Assembly: GCA_964484515.1 (NCBI GenBank)
Contig: CAZAGT010000086.1
Span: 1-16,066, forward strand
DNA length: 16,066 bases
Direction of reading: 5' to 3'
Source: CAZAGT01 sp964484515
GTDB taxonomy: Bacteria; Desulfobacterota; DSM-4660; Desulfatiglandales; HGW-15
Made by a program: the position numbers and the translations under genes. This document shows positions 6,715 to 13,763 of the stretch, one piece after another (the stretch's first letter is position 1; every line of letters begins with the position of its first letter). Below the pieces are notes generated by a model that had not been told where the DNA came from, ran no database searches, and worked only from the letters and a program-made list of their open reading frames with translations.

Positions 6715-6724
6715 NNNNNNNNNN
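6715..6724. other. Assembly gap (10 Ns) with overlapping flanks
   Basis: The left flank ends in TGCTAT and the right flank begins with TGCTAT. The two contigs probably overlap by these six bases, or the gap was placed at a short repeat. The true sequence may simply read ATATGCTATAAGCG with no missing bases. Confidence 0.8.
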
Positions 6725-6826
6725 TGCTATAAGCGCACGTGTGCCAGGCCACAATCTGGGAATCCCTACGCGTCGAGACCATCAGCGCCGCGCTTGGGAC
6801 TCCAAAGGCGGGACGTATCTCACGCG

Positions 6827-9490
6827 ATGTCACACGAAGAGATCATTACGACACATATCAACGCCGACTTTGACGCCCTTTCGTCCATGATCGCGGCCAA
6901 GAAGCTCTACCCGGTCGCGTCGCTTGTGTTTCCCGGCTCTCAGGAAAGAAACCTACGGGTCTTTTTTCTCCATTCAGCTTCCTATCTTTTCGATTTCACC
7001 AAGTTGAGACAAATCGATTTCAAGGACATCAAACGACTCATCCTTGTTGATACACGCCAGAGAAGTCGAATCGGAAAATTTGCGGAACTGATTGATGGGG
7101 GGGATCTCGAGATCCATATTTACGATCACCACCCCGAATCCAATGAGGATATACGAGGCAACATCGAAGTCATTCGGCAACTCGGTTCGACCACCACGAT
7201 CCTAACCGGAATCATCAGAGAAAGGGGCATAGCCCTTTCCGCGGATGAAGCCACAATCATGTCGCTGGGAATTCATGAAGATACGGGTTCCTTTACTTAC
7301 GCGAGTACGTGTCCGGAGGATTACCGGGCGGCGGCGTGGCTTGCGGAGCAAGGCGCCAATCACAACCTCATCGCTGAAATGCTCCCGCGGGAACTCAGTG
7401 CCGAGCAAGTGTGGTTGCTTAACGATCTCATAGAATCGGCCGCGAAAGTAACGATCAACGGTGTTGAGGTCGTCATCTCCAAGGTCATTACCGATGAATA
7501 CATTGGGGACTTCGCCGTGCTTGTGCATCGGTTCATGGAAATGGAAAACCTGAAGGTCGTCTTCGCCTTGGCCCAAATGGAGGACAAGATATACTTGGTC
7601 GCCCGAAGTCGCGACGACGATGTGAACGTGGCCGAGATTGCCTTAGCCTTCGGAGGTGGCGGTCATCCGCAGGCGGCCTCTGCCTCGATCAAGAATAAGA
7701 CCTTGATCCAGGTTGAAAGATCTCTGCAGGCCCTGCTCCGCAACCGCATCAATCCTCGCAAAACGGCCGGGGATATGATGTCCTCGCCGGTCATTCGGAT
7801 ATCGCCCGAGGCGACCATCAAAGAAGCCGCCGAACTCATGACCAAGTATAACATCAATGTCCTTTTGGTCATTGATAAGAAGGAGGTATTGAAAGGGTAC
7901 ATCACGCGCCAGATCGTGGAAAAGGCCGTCTATTTCTCCCTTGGCGACATTCGCGTCCGGGAGTATATGAGCATCGAATTCACGGCGGTTGATCCCGGTA
8001 CCCCGCTCAAGGAGATCCAAGAGCTTATTATCCAAAACAAGCTGCGGATCCTCCCCGTGATCAAAGAGGGAAAGGTCGTGGGTGTCATCACCCGGACGGA
8101 CCTCTTGAACATCCTGGTCGGCGGCCCGGTTATAACCGACTTCCTTTATGACCCGCGCCACACCAGCCATTTCATCAAAAAGAAGAACATGGCCGCCCAA
8201 CTCAAAGAGCGGGTGCCACGCAGGATCATTTCTCTGTTTAAGGAGTTCGGGAGCGTCGCGGATAAGGCGGGTTACAGCGCTTATTTGGTCGGCGGATTGG
8301 TGCGGGACGTCTTTCTTAAACGAAATAACCTCGATGTCGATATCGTGGTCGAGGGTGACGGTGTGCGCTTCGCCCATGAGTTCGCCGAAAACCATGAGGT
8401 GAGAGTAAGGAGCCACCGGAAGTTCGGTACGGCCGTCTTGATCTTCCCCGACGGGTTCAAGGTGGATGTAGCCACGGCCCGCATGGAGTACTACGAATCC
8501 CCGGCAGCGCCGCCGATCGTGGAGACCAGCTCCTTGAAACTTGATTTGCTGCGGCGGGACTTCACGATCAATACCTTGGCCATAAAACTCAATCAGCGTG
8601 ATTACGGCACGCTGGTCGATTATTTCGGGGGACAGAAGGATCTCAGGGAGAAGGTTATTCGGGTCTTACACAATCTGAGTTTCGTTGAGGATCCGACGCG
8701 GGTCATCAGGGCCATCCGTTTCGAACAGCGTTTCGGTTTCAAGATCGGGAAGTTAACGCTGGCCCTGATGAAGAACGCCGTAAAGATTAACTCATTCAGG
8801 GGACTGTCAGGGCGACGCCTCTTTCTGGAGATGCGACTCCTCCTCATGGAGGAGGAACCTCTCCGGGCCATCGAGAGGATGAACGAGTTTGGCCTGCTAC
8901 AAATCCTGTCTCCGAAGATCAAGATGACAAAAGCGCTGCGTGAGCTTCTGCAAGAGATTGAAGGCGTCACCACCTGGTTCAATCTTCTCTATTTGGAGGA
9001 ACCGTGTGAGCAATGGAAGGTGTACTTTCATGGTTTGACATCCTCGCTTGACACAAAGGCCTTAAACGAGCTTGCTGAGAGATTTCAAATGACGGATCAG
9101 GAGAGCCGCAAGATGATCGCGCAAAGGCTGAAGGTCAACGAGGTACTTGAAGAGCTTTATCGACATGAGGGAGAGAGCCCCTATCGCCTCTATACATTGC
9201 TTTCCCAATGTGATACAGACATCTTGCTTTACATGATGGCCAGGACCGAAAACGAGCACATCAAAAGGCGCATATCCCTCTATTTCACAAAGCTGAAAGG
9301 GACCAAGGTCATACTCAAAGGGAGCGATCTGAAAGCCCTGGGCCTCCCGCCCGGGCCGCTGTACAGAGAGGTCTTTGATCGGCTTTTGGAGGCTAGGCTG
9401 AACAACCTGATCACCACGAAGGATGATGAGATCAACTTCGTCAGGGATACCTTCGCAATGCAGCCCGGAACCAAGGATGACGCGCTGTGA
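6827..9490 (+). CDS. cca: DHH + CBS + tRNA nucleotidyltransferase fusion (CCA- or A-adding enzyme)
   Basis: This 887-residue protein joins three modules. Residues 1-300 are a DHH/DHHA1 phosphoesterase with H10, D14 and D16, D75, DHH at 100-102, and FGGGGHPQAA from 275. Residues 313-432 are a pair of CBS domains. Residues 480-887 are a class II polynucleotide nucleotidyltransferase with GGLVRD (489-494), the metal pair D503/D505, RRDFT (576-580) and EDPTRVIRAIRF (from 621). The third module adds nucleotides to tRNA 3' ends. Proteins of this layout include the A-adding enzyme of Aquifex; Geobacter uses separate C- and A-adding enzymes. Whether this one adds CCA or only A cannot be read from the sequence. 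The start is placed at ATG 6827 because the DHH motif I begins at residue 8; upstream codons look non-coding. The ribosome-binding site is weak. trpS follows after 59 bases. Confidence 0.92.
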   Translation: MSHEEIITTHINADFDALSSMIAAKKLYPVASLVFPGSQERNLRVFFLHSASYLFDFTKLRQIDFKDIKRLILVDTRQRSRIGKFAELIDGGDLEIHIYDHHPESNEDIRGNIEVIRQLGSTTTILTGIIRERGIALSADEATIMSLGIHEDTGSFTYASTCPEDYRAAAWLAEQGANHNLIAEMLPRELSAEQVWLLNDLIESAAKVTINGVEVVISKVITDEYIGDFAVLVHRFMEMENLKVVFALAQMEDKIYLVARSRDDDVNVAEIALAFGGGGHPQAASASIKNKTLIQVERSLQALLRNRINPRKTAGDMMSSPVIRISPEATIKEAAELMTKYNINVLLVIDKKEVLKGYITRQIVEKAVYFSLGDIRVREYMSIEFTAVDPGTPLKEIQELIIQNKLRILPVIKEGKVVGVITRTDLLNILVGGPVITDFLYDPRHTSHFIKKKNMAAQLKERVPRRIISLFKEFGSVADKAGYSAYLVGGLVRDVFLKRNNLDVDIVVEGDGVRFAHEFAENHEVRVRSHRKFGTAVLIFPDGFKVDVATARMEYYESPAAPPIVETSSLKLDLLRRDFTINTLAIKLNQRDYGTLVDYFGGQKDLREKVIRVLHNLSFVEDPTRVIRAIRFEQRFGFKIGKLTLALMKNAVKINSFRGLSGRRLFLEMRLLLMEEEPLRAIERMNEFGLLQILSPKIKMTKALRELLQEIEGVTTWFNLLYLEEPCEQWKVYFHGLTSSLDTKALNELAERFQMTDQESRKMIAQRLKVNEVLEELYRHEGESPYRLYTLLSQCDTDILLYMMARTENEHIKRRISLYFTKLKGTKVILKGSDLKALGLPPGPLYREVFDRLLEARLNNLITTKDDEINFVRDTFAMQPGTKDDAL

Positions 9491-9549
9491 CGCGATTCCG
9501 ATTTCTTTTCACCCGGAACACGCGACGGTGAGATCTGGAGTGAAGATAG

Positions 9550-10533
9550 ATGAGCAAGAAGAGAATCTTGAGCGGCATGAGACCCACCGGAAAAATGCAC
9601 CTGGGACATCTCCACGGCGCCCTCAACAACTGGAAACGTCTCCAGGCGGAATACGAGTGTTTCTATTTCGTTGCCGACTGGCATGCCCTGACCAGCGAAT
9701 ACGCGGACACCGCCATCATCAAGGAATCTATCTACGATATGGTCATCGATTGGATTGCGGTTGGCCTGGACCCCGAGGTCGCCACCTTCTTCGTCCAATC
9801 CCACCTCCCGGAGCATGCTGAGCTGCATCTCGTGTTTTCGATGATCACCCCCCTGCCCTGGCTTGAGCGGAACCCGACCTATAAGGAGCAGCTTCGCGAG
9901 CTGTCGCAAAAGGATCTCTATACCTACGGTTTTTTGGGTTACCCGGTGCTTCAAGCGGCCGACATCCTTATGTACAAGGCCAACGGCGTACCGGTCGGAG
10001 AAGATCAGGCCCCGCACGTGGAATTGACCCGTGAAATCGCAAGGCGCTTCAACAACCTATATCAGGACGTCTTTCCAGTCCCGGATGTCCTTCTGACCCC
10101 CACGTCCAAATTGCTTGGTATCGATCGCCGTAAGATGAGCAAGAGTTACAATAACGCCATCTACCTTGCGGACCCGAACGAAGAGATCAGCCGAAAGGTC
10201 AGTCAAATGATCACTGACCCCCAACGAGCGAAAAGGAGTGACCCGGGCAATCCTGACGTATGCAACGTGTTTTCTTTCCACGAGATCTATACACCGCCGG
10301 AGACCGTTGCCCGGATTGATTCGGAATGCCGCACGGCCAAGATCGGTTGCGTCGAGTGTAAAAGGCTTATGGGGTCCAATTTGATCAAGGCCCTCGAACC
10401 CTTGCGCGAGAAAAGAAATGAGCTGGCATCGAATATTGACCGAGTGAAAGAGATCATGGCCGAGGGTGATCGAAGAGCGCGCCAAATCGCCCAACAGACC
10501 ATGGCCGAAGTGAGAGCAGCCATCAAGATGTAG
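9550..10533 (+). CDS. trpS: Tryptophanyl-tRNA synthetase
   Basis: Class Ic aminoacyl-tRNA synthetase that charges tRNA-Trp with tryptophan using ATP. The 327-residue length is normal. The HIGH signature appears as HLGH (17-20) in RPTGKMHLGHLHGALNNW, and the KMSKS signature is complete at residues 195-199. The tryptophan-pocket region (QAADILMYKANGVPVGEDQ) and the FSFHEIYT and GCVECK segments also fit the family. The ATG follows GGAG (9537-9540) nine bases upstream. It lies 59 bases after the nucleotidyltransferase gene, so both may be co-transcribed, placing two tRNA-end functions together. No T-box or trp leader is visible in the short upstream gap. Identification is firm. Confidence 0.96.
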   Translation: MSKKRILSGMRPTGKMHLGHLHGALNNWKRLQAEYECFYFVADWHALTSEYADTAIIKESIYDMVIDWIAVGLDPEVATFFVQSHLPEHAELHLVFSMITPLPWLERNPTYKEQLRELSQKDLYTYGFLGYPVLQAADILMYKANGVPVGEDQAPHVELTREIARRFNNLYQDVFPVPDVLLTPTSKLLGIDRRKMSKSYNNAIYLADPNEEISRKVSQMITDPQRAKRSDPGNPDVCNVFSFHEIYTPPETVARIDSECRTAKIGCVECKRLMGSNLIKALEPLREKRNELASNIDRVKEIMAEGDRRARQIAQQTMAEVRAAIKM

Positions 10534-10537
10534 CCCT

Positions 10538-10559
10538 TATTGAGTGAAACCGCTCAATA
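10538..10559 (+). terminator. Hairpin after trpS (weak terminator candidate)
   Basis: TATTGAG (10538-10544) and CTCAATA (10553-10559) form a perfect 7-bp stem with an 8-base loop, four bases after the trpS stop codon. The position suits a transcript end, but no T-tract follows, so intrinsic termination is uncertain. Confidence 0.3.
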
Positions 10560-10571
10560 CGAGAGCCTTCA

Positions 10572-10594
10572 GCTATCAGCTCTAAGCTGTCAGT
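10572..10594. repeat. Heptanucleotide tandem repeat array (AGCTNTM type)
   Basis: Lying in the 198-bp trpS-scpA spacer, three consecutive 7-base units AGCTATC, AGCTCTA and AGCTGTC (from about 10571), then AG, follow a strict period of seven and keep AGCT. A similar array with a different unit lies at 2713-2742. Confidence 0.5.
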
Positions 10595-10699
10595 TTTAGG
10601 GTTCAAGAGAGACGTCCGCATAGTGCTACAGAGGGAATATAGACTAAAGGTTCGCCGAGCTGCTCTGGATAACCGACAACACGCCACAGACGACGGATA

Positions 10700-10717
10700 T
10701 TGAGCTTCTGCGCTCAA
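10700..10717. repeat. Inverted repeat TTGAGC-N6-GCTCAA upstream of scpA
   Basis: Perfect 6-bp arms (10700-10705 and 10712-10717) around TTCTGC, 14 bases before the scpA start codon and overlapping where a ribosome-binding site would be expected. The same arms with an 8-base spacer occur at 13534-13553. It could mask the start of scpA or be an operator; chance is possible for arms of this length. Confidence 0.35.
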
Positions 10718-10731
10718 AACATGAATCCACG

Positions 10732-11523
10732 ATGACGACGAGTGAACACGGACCGACCGCCAAGACCTCGGGCTACGAGGTCAAATTGGAGATCTTCGAA
10801 GGACCGCTCGATCTTCTGCTTCACCTAATACGCAAAAACGAGGTGGATATCTTCGACATCCCCATTGCTACGATTACGGATCAGTACCTGGCTTATCTCG
10901 ACACGATGAGAGCGCTCAATATCTCACTGGCCGGTGATTTCCTGGTGATGGCATCCACACTTGTCCACATCAAATCCAGGATGCTGCTCCCCGCTTCCGA
11001 GGAGGACGAAGAAGAGGAAGATCCGCGGGCCGAGATTACCCGGCCTCTTCTGGAGTACTTGCGCTTGAAGGAGGCTGCCGGCGAACTGTCGGAAAGGGAT
11101 CTTCTGGAGAGAGACGTCTTCAGCAGACCCTTCCCCGATGACTTCAAGACCCAGTTTCAACGTGAAGAACCGTTGCTGGATGTGAATCTATTTCAGCTCA
11201 TGGACGCCTTCAAGCGTTTGGTGGATCAAACCCTGCCGGGTGCTTCTTTCAAGGTGGAGGTACAGAGGTGGTCCCTTGAAGAAAGGACGACCTTCATCAT
11301 GGAAACGCTGAAGTCGGTTCGGGCGGTATACTTTCAAGAGCTTTTCGATAACGACAAGACCATTGATGAGTTCATCGTGACTTTTCTGGCCCTTTTGGAA
11401 TTGATCCACATCGGGATGATCAGGGCTTATCAGCCCTCTCCTGAAAAGGATATCAAGATCGAAGGCCTTTTCAACGACGAGGGAGAAAGCGAAGATGGCC
11501 AAGTCGCTGAAACTGATTATTGA
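10732..11523 (+). CDS. scpA: Segregation and condensation protein A (kleisin)
   Basis: ScpA is the kleisin that bridges the SMC heads and, with ScpB, forms the bacterial condensin that organises and segregates the chromosome. The 263 residues contain the family N-terminal signature YEVKLEIFEGPLDLLLHLI (15-33), an acidic linker after residue 88, and a C-terminal winged-helix region (about 185-245) that contacts the SMC head. The length is typical. The start is uncertain because no ribosome-binding site is visible; ATG 10732 leaves 14 residues before the conserved region, which is normal. It overlaps scpB by 29 bases, indicating translational coupling and fixed stoichiometry. No smc gene is in the window. 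Confidence 0.94.
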   Translation: MTTSEHGPTAKTSGYEVKLEIFEGPLDLLLHLIRKNEVDIFDIPIATITDQYLAYLDTMRALNISLAGDFLVMASTLVHIKSRMLLPASEEDEEEEDPRAEITRPLLEYLRLKEAAGELSERDLLERDVFSRPFPDDFKTQFQREEPLLDVNLFQLMDAFKRLVDQTLPGASFKVEVQRWSLEERTTFIMETLKSVRAVYFQELFDNDKTIDEFIVTFLALLELIHIGMIRAYQPSPEKDIKIEGLFNDEGESEDGQVAETDY

Positions 11524-12118
11524 GGCCTTGCTTTTCACATCGAATAAGCCCCTTCGTGCCAGGGACATTCACGCCTGCCTACCGGAGGCCAAGATCTCGG
11601 AGATCAAAGGCACTTTGAAGATCCTCGAACATGAATACGAATCTCTGGAGCGCAGTTTTGCCCTCAAAGAGATTGCCGAGGGATATCAGTTCAGAACGCG
11701 TTCCGAGTACGGTCCATACATTCTGAGCATGCTTCACACGTCTCCCAGCAGGCTTTCCATGGCCGCCCTGGAGACGCTCGCGATCATCGCCTACAAACAG
11801 CCGATCCTGCGTCACGAGATCGAACGGTTGAGGGGGGTGGATGTCGGTGGCATCCTCAAGACCCTCCTGGAGAAGGACCTCATTAGAGTGATGGGCCGTA
11901 AAGATCTTCCGGGTCGTCCCCTCATTTATGGAACAACCAAGAGGTTCCTCGAAGTGTTCGATCTCAAGGATATCGGATCGTTGCCCAAGCTAAAAGAGAT
12001 CAAATCCCTCGGGACGGAAGAATTCGTGGCCCGGTCTCTCTCGGAATCACGGGCCGCTGAAGAGCCTACCCCGCAAGGGACCCCCACCGAAGATGCATCC
12101 CCAGAGCCAACGGATTAA
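11495..12118 (+). CDS. scpB: Segregation and condensation protein B
   Basis: ScpB is the dimeric winged-helix partner of ScpA in the SMC condensin complex. The 207-residue protein begins MAKSLKLIIEALLFTSNKPL, the usual N-terminal helix. It carries the conserved TLAIIAYKQPILRHEIERLRGVD segment (near residues 92-114) and the GRPLIYGTTKRFLEVFDLKDIGSLP region. The C-terminal tail is Pro/Glu/Thr-rich and variable. A GAGGGAG sequence lies upstream of the ATG inside the scpA 3' end. It overlaps scpA by 29 bases and rluB by 26 bases, so the three genes form one operon. Confidence 0.95.
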   Translation: MAKSLKLIIEALLFTSNKPLRARDIHACLPEAKISEIKGTLKILEHEYESLERSFALKEIAEGYQFRTRSEYGPYILSMLHTSPSRLSMAALETLAIIAYKQPILRHEIERLRGVDVGGILKTLLEKDLIRVMGRKDLPGRPLIYGTTKRFLEVFDLKDIGSLPKLKEIKSLGTEEFVARSLSESRAAEEPTPQGTPTEDASPEPTD

Positions 12119-12827
12119 TCGAATCCTTTCGCTGGCCGGTGTCACATCCAGACGCAAGGCGGATGACCTGATAAAGGCGGGGCGAGTGACGATCAACGGA
12201 CAGGTCGTCACCCAGGTAGGCGTCAAGGCCGTTTGGGGTTCGGATAGCATCAAGGTAGATGGCCGCGAGATCCCCCTGCTCAACGCCCGCATCTATTTGA
12301 TGCTCAACAAGCCCTTTGGTTACATCTCCTCACTCAGCGATCCCGCTGGCCGGCCGATTGTCTCCGATCTCTTGAAAGACGTCCCCGAGAGGGTCTATCC
12401 GGTCGGCAGGCTTGATTTTGACAGCCTCGGGCTCCTCCTTCTCACCAACGATGGCGAATGGACCTATCGCCTGACCCATCCCCGCTTCCGGGTACCAAGA
12501 ACCTACAAAGTCACGCTAAATGGGGTGATCTCTCATCGAGCCCTGGAGACATTGCGAAATGGCGTCCAATTGCCTGATGGCTTCAGCGGCCCCGCCAAGG
12601 CCAGACAGATCGGAGAAAAGGGCGGCAGGAGCGTCATTCGCCTCACCCTCCGTGTCGGAAGATCACGGATCGTCAGGCGGATGATGGAGGCGGTCGGCTA
12701 CCAGGTGGTTCAGCTTGTCCGAACGGGATTCGGCGTTCTCGAGCTAGGAGATCTCAAGATCGGGACGTACCGTTACCTCGACCCTGATGAGGTTCGGGAC
12801 ATGCAAAAACTCGTCGGCCTGGACTGA
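12093..12827 (+). CDS. rluB: RluB/RsuA-family rRNA pseudouridine synthase
   Basis: Isomerises uridine to pseudouridine in ribosomal RNA; E. coli RluB acts on 23S U2605. The 244 residues have an N-terminal S4 RNA-binding domain (about 6-55, with RINRILSLAGVTSRRKAD) and the catalytic domain. The active-site Asp is D108 in GRLDFDSLGLLLLTNDG. The GRSRIVRRMMEAVGY motif near the end also fits. It overlaps scpB by 26 bases, a gene order shared by many bacteria (scpA-scpB-rluB). The ATG at 12093 leaves only six residues before the S4 fold; its ribosome-binding site is weak. RluB versus RluE/RsuA specificity is inferred from the neighbours, not from sequence alone. Confidence 0.92.
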   Translation: MHPQSQRINRILSLAGVTSRRKADDLIKAGRVTINGQVVTQVGVKAVWGSDSIKVDGREIPLLNARIYLMLNKPFGYISSLSDPAGRPIVSDLLKDVPERVYPVGRLDFDSLGLLLLTNDGEWTYRLTHPRFRVPRTYKVTLNGVISHRALETLRNGVQLPDGFSGPAKARQIGEKGGRSVIRLTLRVGRSRIVRRMMEAVGYQVVQLVRTGFGVLELGDLKIGTYRYLDPDEVRDMQKLVGLD

Positions 12828-12835
12828 CTTTTTGG

Positions 12836-12863
12836 TTGCAAAACCTCCGATATCCGTTATACT
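12836..12863 (+). promoter_or_regulatory. Promoter of the tRNA-Val gene
   Basis: TTGCAA (12836-12841) and TATACT (12858-12863) are 16 bases apart, matching four and five of six consensus bases. The predicted start near 12870 leaves a leader of about 45 bases before the tRNA. It begins only 9 bases after the rluB stop codon, which shows the tRNA has its own promoter. Confidence 0.6.
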
Positions 12864-12913
12864 CCCATCTTCCAGCCTGATCTTCCACAAACGGATTCGA
12901 CCGATCTTCTCAT

Positions 12914-12988
12914 GGGCGGTTAACTCAGCGGGAGAGTGCCATCCTCACACGGTGGAAGTCGTGGGTTCAAATCCCACACCGCCCACCA
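12914..12988 (+). tRNA. tRNA-Val, anticodon CAC, with encoded CCA end
   Basis: The cloverleaf can be drawn fully. The acceptor is GGGCGGT with ACCGCCC. The D stem is ACTC/GAGT. The anticodon stem CCATC/GGTGG contains one T-G pair, and the loop CTCACAC gives anticodon CAC. A 5-base variable loop follows, then the T arm GTGGG-TTCAAAT-CCCAC, discriminator A and encoded CCA at 12986-12988. It reads the valine codon GUG. The gene stands alone, with its own promoter upstream and an intrinsic terminator 28 bases downstream. Confidence 0.95.
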
Positions 12989-13530
12989 TCCCAATAAAAA
13001 CAATCAGTTACATGCGATGCCACCTGAAAACGGGTGGCATTTTTATAGGCTGCTTGTTCTTGCGGGTCCGCCTTGGCGATCAAGGGCCGCGGCTTTCTTA
13101 ACCGAAAACCTAACTGACGGAACAAACGCTGGCACTGGCGAACCCCAAGCTCAATCCCATATTGCTGGCGAATATGATGCGAAAGGAGCTTGCCATCCCA
13201 TAAATTGGCATTCAACCCGAAATCAGCCGGATTTGAGCGCAGAGCTTGCTCGATCTCCTGAAGTTGTTGGTCATTAAGCCTCCGCGGCCTTCCAGGCCGA
13301 TCCGCATCTGCCAATCCGGAAAGCCCTTCCGCCTCGAATCGGTTTACCCAATAGGCAACCGTTCGAGGCGAGTCGCCCAACAGCTCAGCCACCTGACGGC
13401 AGTTCATCCCCTGGGCAACCATGAGGATGGCGTGCAATCGATGGTCATAGCGGGCTTCATATGACCTGCGGATTTCATCTTGCAGAATGAGTACGACCGT
13501 TTTGTCGTCGGAGATATGTATTTGTTTCAT
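12967..13530 (-). pseudogene. IS630-type transposase, N-terminal helix-turn-helix fragment
   Basis: The 187-codon frame encodes the DNA-binding half of an IS630/Tc1-mariner-type transposase. Residues 23-75 form a helix-turn-helix with ARYDHRLHAILMVAQG and VAELLGDSPRTVAYWVNRFEAEGLSGL. RPGRPRRL (78-85) and a second helix-turn-helix (to about 150, with LGVRQCQRLFRQLGFRLRKPRP) follow. Family similarity stops near residue 164, at about position 13040. The rest reads backwards through the tRNA-Val terminator and the 3' end of the tRNA, so the last 23 residues are fortuitous. The DDE catalytic half is absent, so it cannot transpose alone. Some IS630 elements split these halves over two frames, but no partner is present. 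It could survive as a DNA-binding protein. There is no clear ribosome-binding site. Confidence 0.8.
13017..13044 (+). terminator. Intrinsic terminator of tRNA-Val
   Basis: ATGCCACC (13017-13024) and GGTGGCAT (13033-13040) form a perfect 8-bp stem with an 8-base loop, followed by T residues to 13044. It lies 28 bases after the tRNA. The transposase fragment ends exactly here. Confidence 0.85.
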
Positions 13531-13533
13531 GCA

Positions 13534-13553
13534 TTGAGCATATCATAGCTCAA
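13534..13553. repeat. Inverted repeat TTGAGC-N8-GCTCAA upstream of the transposase fragment
   Basis: Perfect 6-bp arms around ATATCATA, beginning four bases upstream of the transposase start codon. On the minus strand it contains TATGAT, close to a -10 hexamer. It may be part of the end of the insertion element or an autoregulatory operator. The arms match those at 10700-10717. Confidence 0.35.
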
Positions 13554-13677
13554 TCTATTCCGCAATTATTTATGTCGTCCTGTATAACCATCCTCGCAAT
13601 ATTGTTTCTAGCGGTCCGACTGGGCACGTCTCAAAGATTTGTGGTGCGTCACATAATATATACGCGCATCATATAAT

Positions 13678-13711
13678 GGGTTCTTCACATAAAAGAGCCC
13701 ACAATATTTTT
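13678..13711 (+). terminator. Possible terminator in the spacer downstream of the cyclase gene
   Basis: On the plus strand GGGTTCTT (13678-13685) pairs with AAGAGCCC (13693-13700) through one G-U pair and a 7-base loop, followed by ACAATATTTTT. On the minus strand the stem has a mismatch and no T-tract. It would therefore stop plus-strand transcription towards the cyclase gene, not the cyclase transcript itself. Confidence 0.35.
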
Positions 13712-13751
13712 CTCACAGAGAAGGTCCGCAACCGATGAATCCTCACAGAGA
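13712..13751. repeat. Direct repeat CTCACAGAGA with a 30-bp period
   Basis: The 10-base word CTCACAGAGA occurs at 13712-13721 and 13742-13751, exactly 30 bases apart (about three helical turns), just beyond the 3' end of the cyclase gene. The 233-bp spacer 13531-13763 contains no gene that I can support. Confidence 0.45.
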
Positions 13752-13763
13752 TTCGATAAACGA

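Larger units (their letters stand above)
6504..6826. other. 323-bp spacer between dksA and the nucleotidyltransferase gene
   Basis: It contains a nested hairpin (6575-6610) and a ten-N assembly gap (6715-6724). A reading frame stays open from 6614 through the gap into the next gene, but its translation before residue MSHEE shows no protein-like pattern or family similarity, so it is not coding on this evidence. I see no tRNA, riboswitch core or clear promoter. The sequence next to the gap is too incomplete to exclude a promoter there. Confidence 0.6.

Noticed and set aside
6614..6826. Upstream in-frame extension of the nucleotidyltransferase gene
   Set aside because: It crosses the N gap, its translation has no family similarity, and the conserved DHH motif begins at residue 8 from ATG 6827.
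7643..8416. A 257-codon minus-strand open frame
   Set aside because: It lies wholly inside the nucleotidyltransferase gene, has no ribosome-binding site and no recognisable protein pattern; it is a shadow frame.
9280..10017. A 245-codon minus-strand open frame across the nucleotidyltransferase/trpS junction
   Set aside because: It is antisense to two firmly identified genes and lacks family motifs.
13672..13677. Perfect TATAAT hexamer on the plus strand
   Set aside because: No good -35 at the right distance, and transcription would run at once into a hairpin and then antisense into the cyclase gene.
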